Positions 4,911 to 5,908 of a DNA stretch of 5,908 bases are shown here, piece after piece; the stretch's first letter is position 1; every line of letters begins with the position of its first letter. A program made the position numbers and the translations under genes. The notes beneath the pieces are model-generated. The model made no database searches. It was not told where the DNA came from and saw nothing but the letters and a program-made list of their open reading frames with translations. Location: positions 1 through 5,908 of the forward strand of contig JAFRZQ010000104.1 in assembly GCA_017442465.1 (NCBI GenBank). Direction: 5' to 3'. The DNA is from Anaerotignum sp. GTDB lineage: Bacteria; Bacillota; Clostridia; Lachnospirales; Anaerotignaceae.

Positions 4911-5908
4911 AAGTAAAGGATATCATGGGCGTGATGGAAACCATCGCCCCGAAAAGACTGGCGGAGGGCTGGGATAATGTGGGCCTTGCCATTGGTGACC
5001 CTGAAAGGGAAGTGACAAAAATTTTGGTGGCACTGGATGTGATCGATCCCGTTGTGGAGGAAGCAAAAGAAATCGGTGCTCAGATGATCGTGACCCATCA
5101 TCCCATGCTGCTGTTCAAGAAAATCGAAAGTATTACGACCCAGAATGCATTGGGAAAACGCATTTATAACCTGATCGAAAACGGTATTTCTGCTTTTTCC
5201 GCCCATACCAATCTGGATATCGCCAAAGGAGGTACAAATGATGTGCTGGCGGAACTGGCAGGCTTGGAAAACATTGAATTGCTGGAGGAAACATGGGCAC
5301 AGGCTTTCAAGAAAATCGTGGTTTACGTTCCTGTTGGTCATGAAGATGCGGTGAGAAATGCCATGTGCGAAGCTGGTGCGGGGCATATCGGGGCATATTC
5401 CCATTGTACCTTTGGTGCCCAGGGCAAAGGAACTTTCCTGCCGCTGGAAGGCACAAATCCCTTCTTAGGCGAACAGGGAAAACTGGAAGTGGCCGATGAA
5501 ATCAGACTGGAAACCATCGTGCCTGCAGAACAGGTGAATAGTGTAGTGAAAGCAATGATCGCTGCTCATCCTTATGAAGAAGCGGCTTACGATATTTACC
5601 CCGTGGAACAGAAGGGAAAAACAGAAGGCATTGGCCGTATTGGTGAACTGCCCGAGGCGGTGCCTTTCAAAGAATTTGCAGCGATGCTGAAGGAAAAACT
5701 GGGGTTGGACGCCATTCGTCTGGTGGGTGACCCCGAAAAAATGGTGAAAAAAGTTGGTCTTTGCACCGGCGCTGGGGTAAGCTTCACTTCCCTTGCTGCA
5801 GCCAAAGGCTGTGATGCTTATCTGACAGGTGATATCAAATACCATGAAGCCCAGGAAGCCATCGAAAAGGGCATCGCTGTAGTGGATGTGACCCATTATG
5901 CCAGCGAA
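4901..5908 (+). CDS. yqfO: Nif3-like dinuclear metal centre protein (DUF34, YqfO type), 3'-truncated by the window edge
   Basis: Member of the universally distributed Nif3/DUF34 family: ring-shaped hexamers with two metal ions per subunit. It is often labelled GTP cyclohydrolase 1 type 2, but the true role is unsettled. The frame is open from ATG 4901 to the last base, 336 codons; relatives of this form have about 370 residues, so roughly 30-35 are missing. The start MSVKVKDIMGVME and the WDNVGLAIGD block are typical. Metal ligands seen: H66-H67 (THHPML), H102 and D106 (HTNLD), and H332 with E336 (H-x3-E), the window ending exactly on that glutamate. Between the two Nif3 halves, about residues 138-240, lies the PII/CutA-like insert that marks the long Firmicutes form: VVYVPVGHEDAV, YSHCTFG, GKGTFLP and HPYEEAAYDIYP. 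Overlap with trmK and its own Shine-Dalgarno sequence indicate co-transcription and coupling. Confidence 0.95.
   Translation, partial: MSVKVKDIMGVMETIAPKRLAEGWDNVGLAIGDPEREVTKILVALDVIDPVVEEAKEIGAQMIVTHHPMLLFKKIESITTQNALGKRIYNLIENGISAFSAHTNLDIAKGGTNDVLAELAGLENIELLEETWAQAFKKIVVYVPVGHEDAVRNAMCEAGAGHIGAYSHCTFGAQGKGTFLPLEGTNPFLGEQGKLEVADEIRLETIVPAEQVNSVVKAMIAAHPYEEAAYDIYPVEQKGKTEGIGRIGELPEAVPFKEFAAMLKEKLGLDAIRLVGDPEKMVKKVGLCTGAGVSFTSLAAAKGCDAYLTGDIKYHEAQEAIEKGIAVVDVTHYASE

Noticed and set aside
1..5908. A hidden defence, mobile or otherwise novel gene system
   Set aside because: Nearly all of the window is covered by five well-known housekeeping genes in a conserved order; no direct-repeat spacer array, transposase, integrase, tRNA or rRNA was seen.

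Overview
The window is a conserved Firmicutes macromolecular-synthesis locus with five genes, all on the + strand. They are the 3' part of a dGTPase-like gene (dgt), DNA primase (dnaG), the primary sigma factor (rpoD/sigA), the tRNA adenine-22 N1-methyltransferase (trmK) and the 5' part of a Nif3/DUF34 dinuclear-metal protein (yqfO type). This gene order, and the wording of the Dgt, DnaG and RpoD sequences from memory of relatives, point to an anaerobic Clostridia member, probably Lachnospirales. That placement is inference; no 16S or other marker is present.

Layout. Positions 1-933 hold dgt, which enters the window already open. The 194-bp gap after it (934-1127) holds a weak AT-rich hairpin, a tandem GGGATTTTT repeat, a close match to a sigma-H promoter and a second hairpin just after the predicted start of transcription. 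Next come dnaG (1128-2906) and, 40 bp later, rpoD (2947-4032). The short gap between them carries a perfect TATAAT and a strong ribosome binding site in front of a TTG start codon. A strong intrinsic terminator (4040-4073) closes rpoD. About 135 bp of hairpin-rich, apparently non-coding DNA follows, resembling an intergenic repeat element. Then come trmK (4224-4910) and yqfO, which overlaps the trmK end by 10 bp (4901 onward) and runs off the right edge.

How the genes work together. DnaG starts DNA strands for replication and RpoD directs housekeeping transcription, so the dnaG-rpoD pair links replication and transcription capacity. Dgt acts on the dNTP pool. TrmK modifies tRNA, and YqfO is a widely conserved protein of unsettled function that appears translationally coupled to TrmK. 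I found no mobile element, CRISPR array, RNA gene, toxin-antitoxin or defence system, and no undescribed coding system. The items most worth a second look are the sigma-H-like promoter ahead of dnaG-rpoD and the palindrome mosaic between rpoD and trmK.
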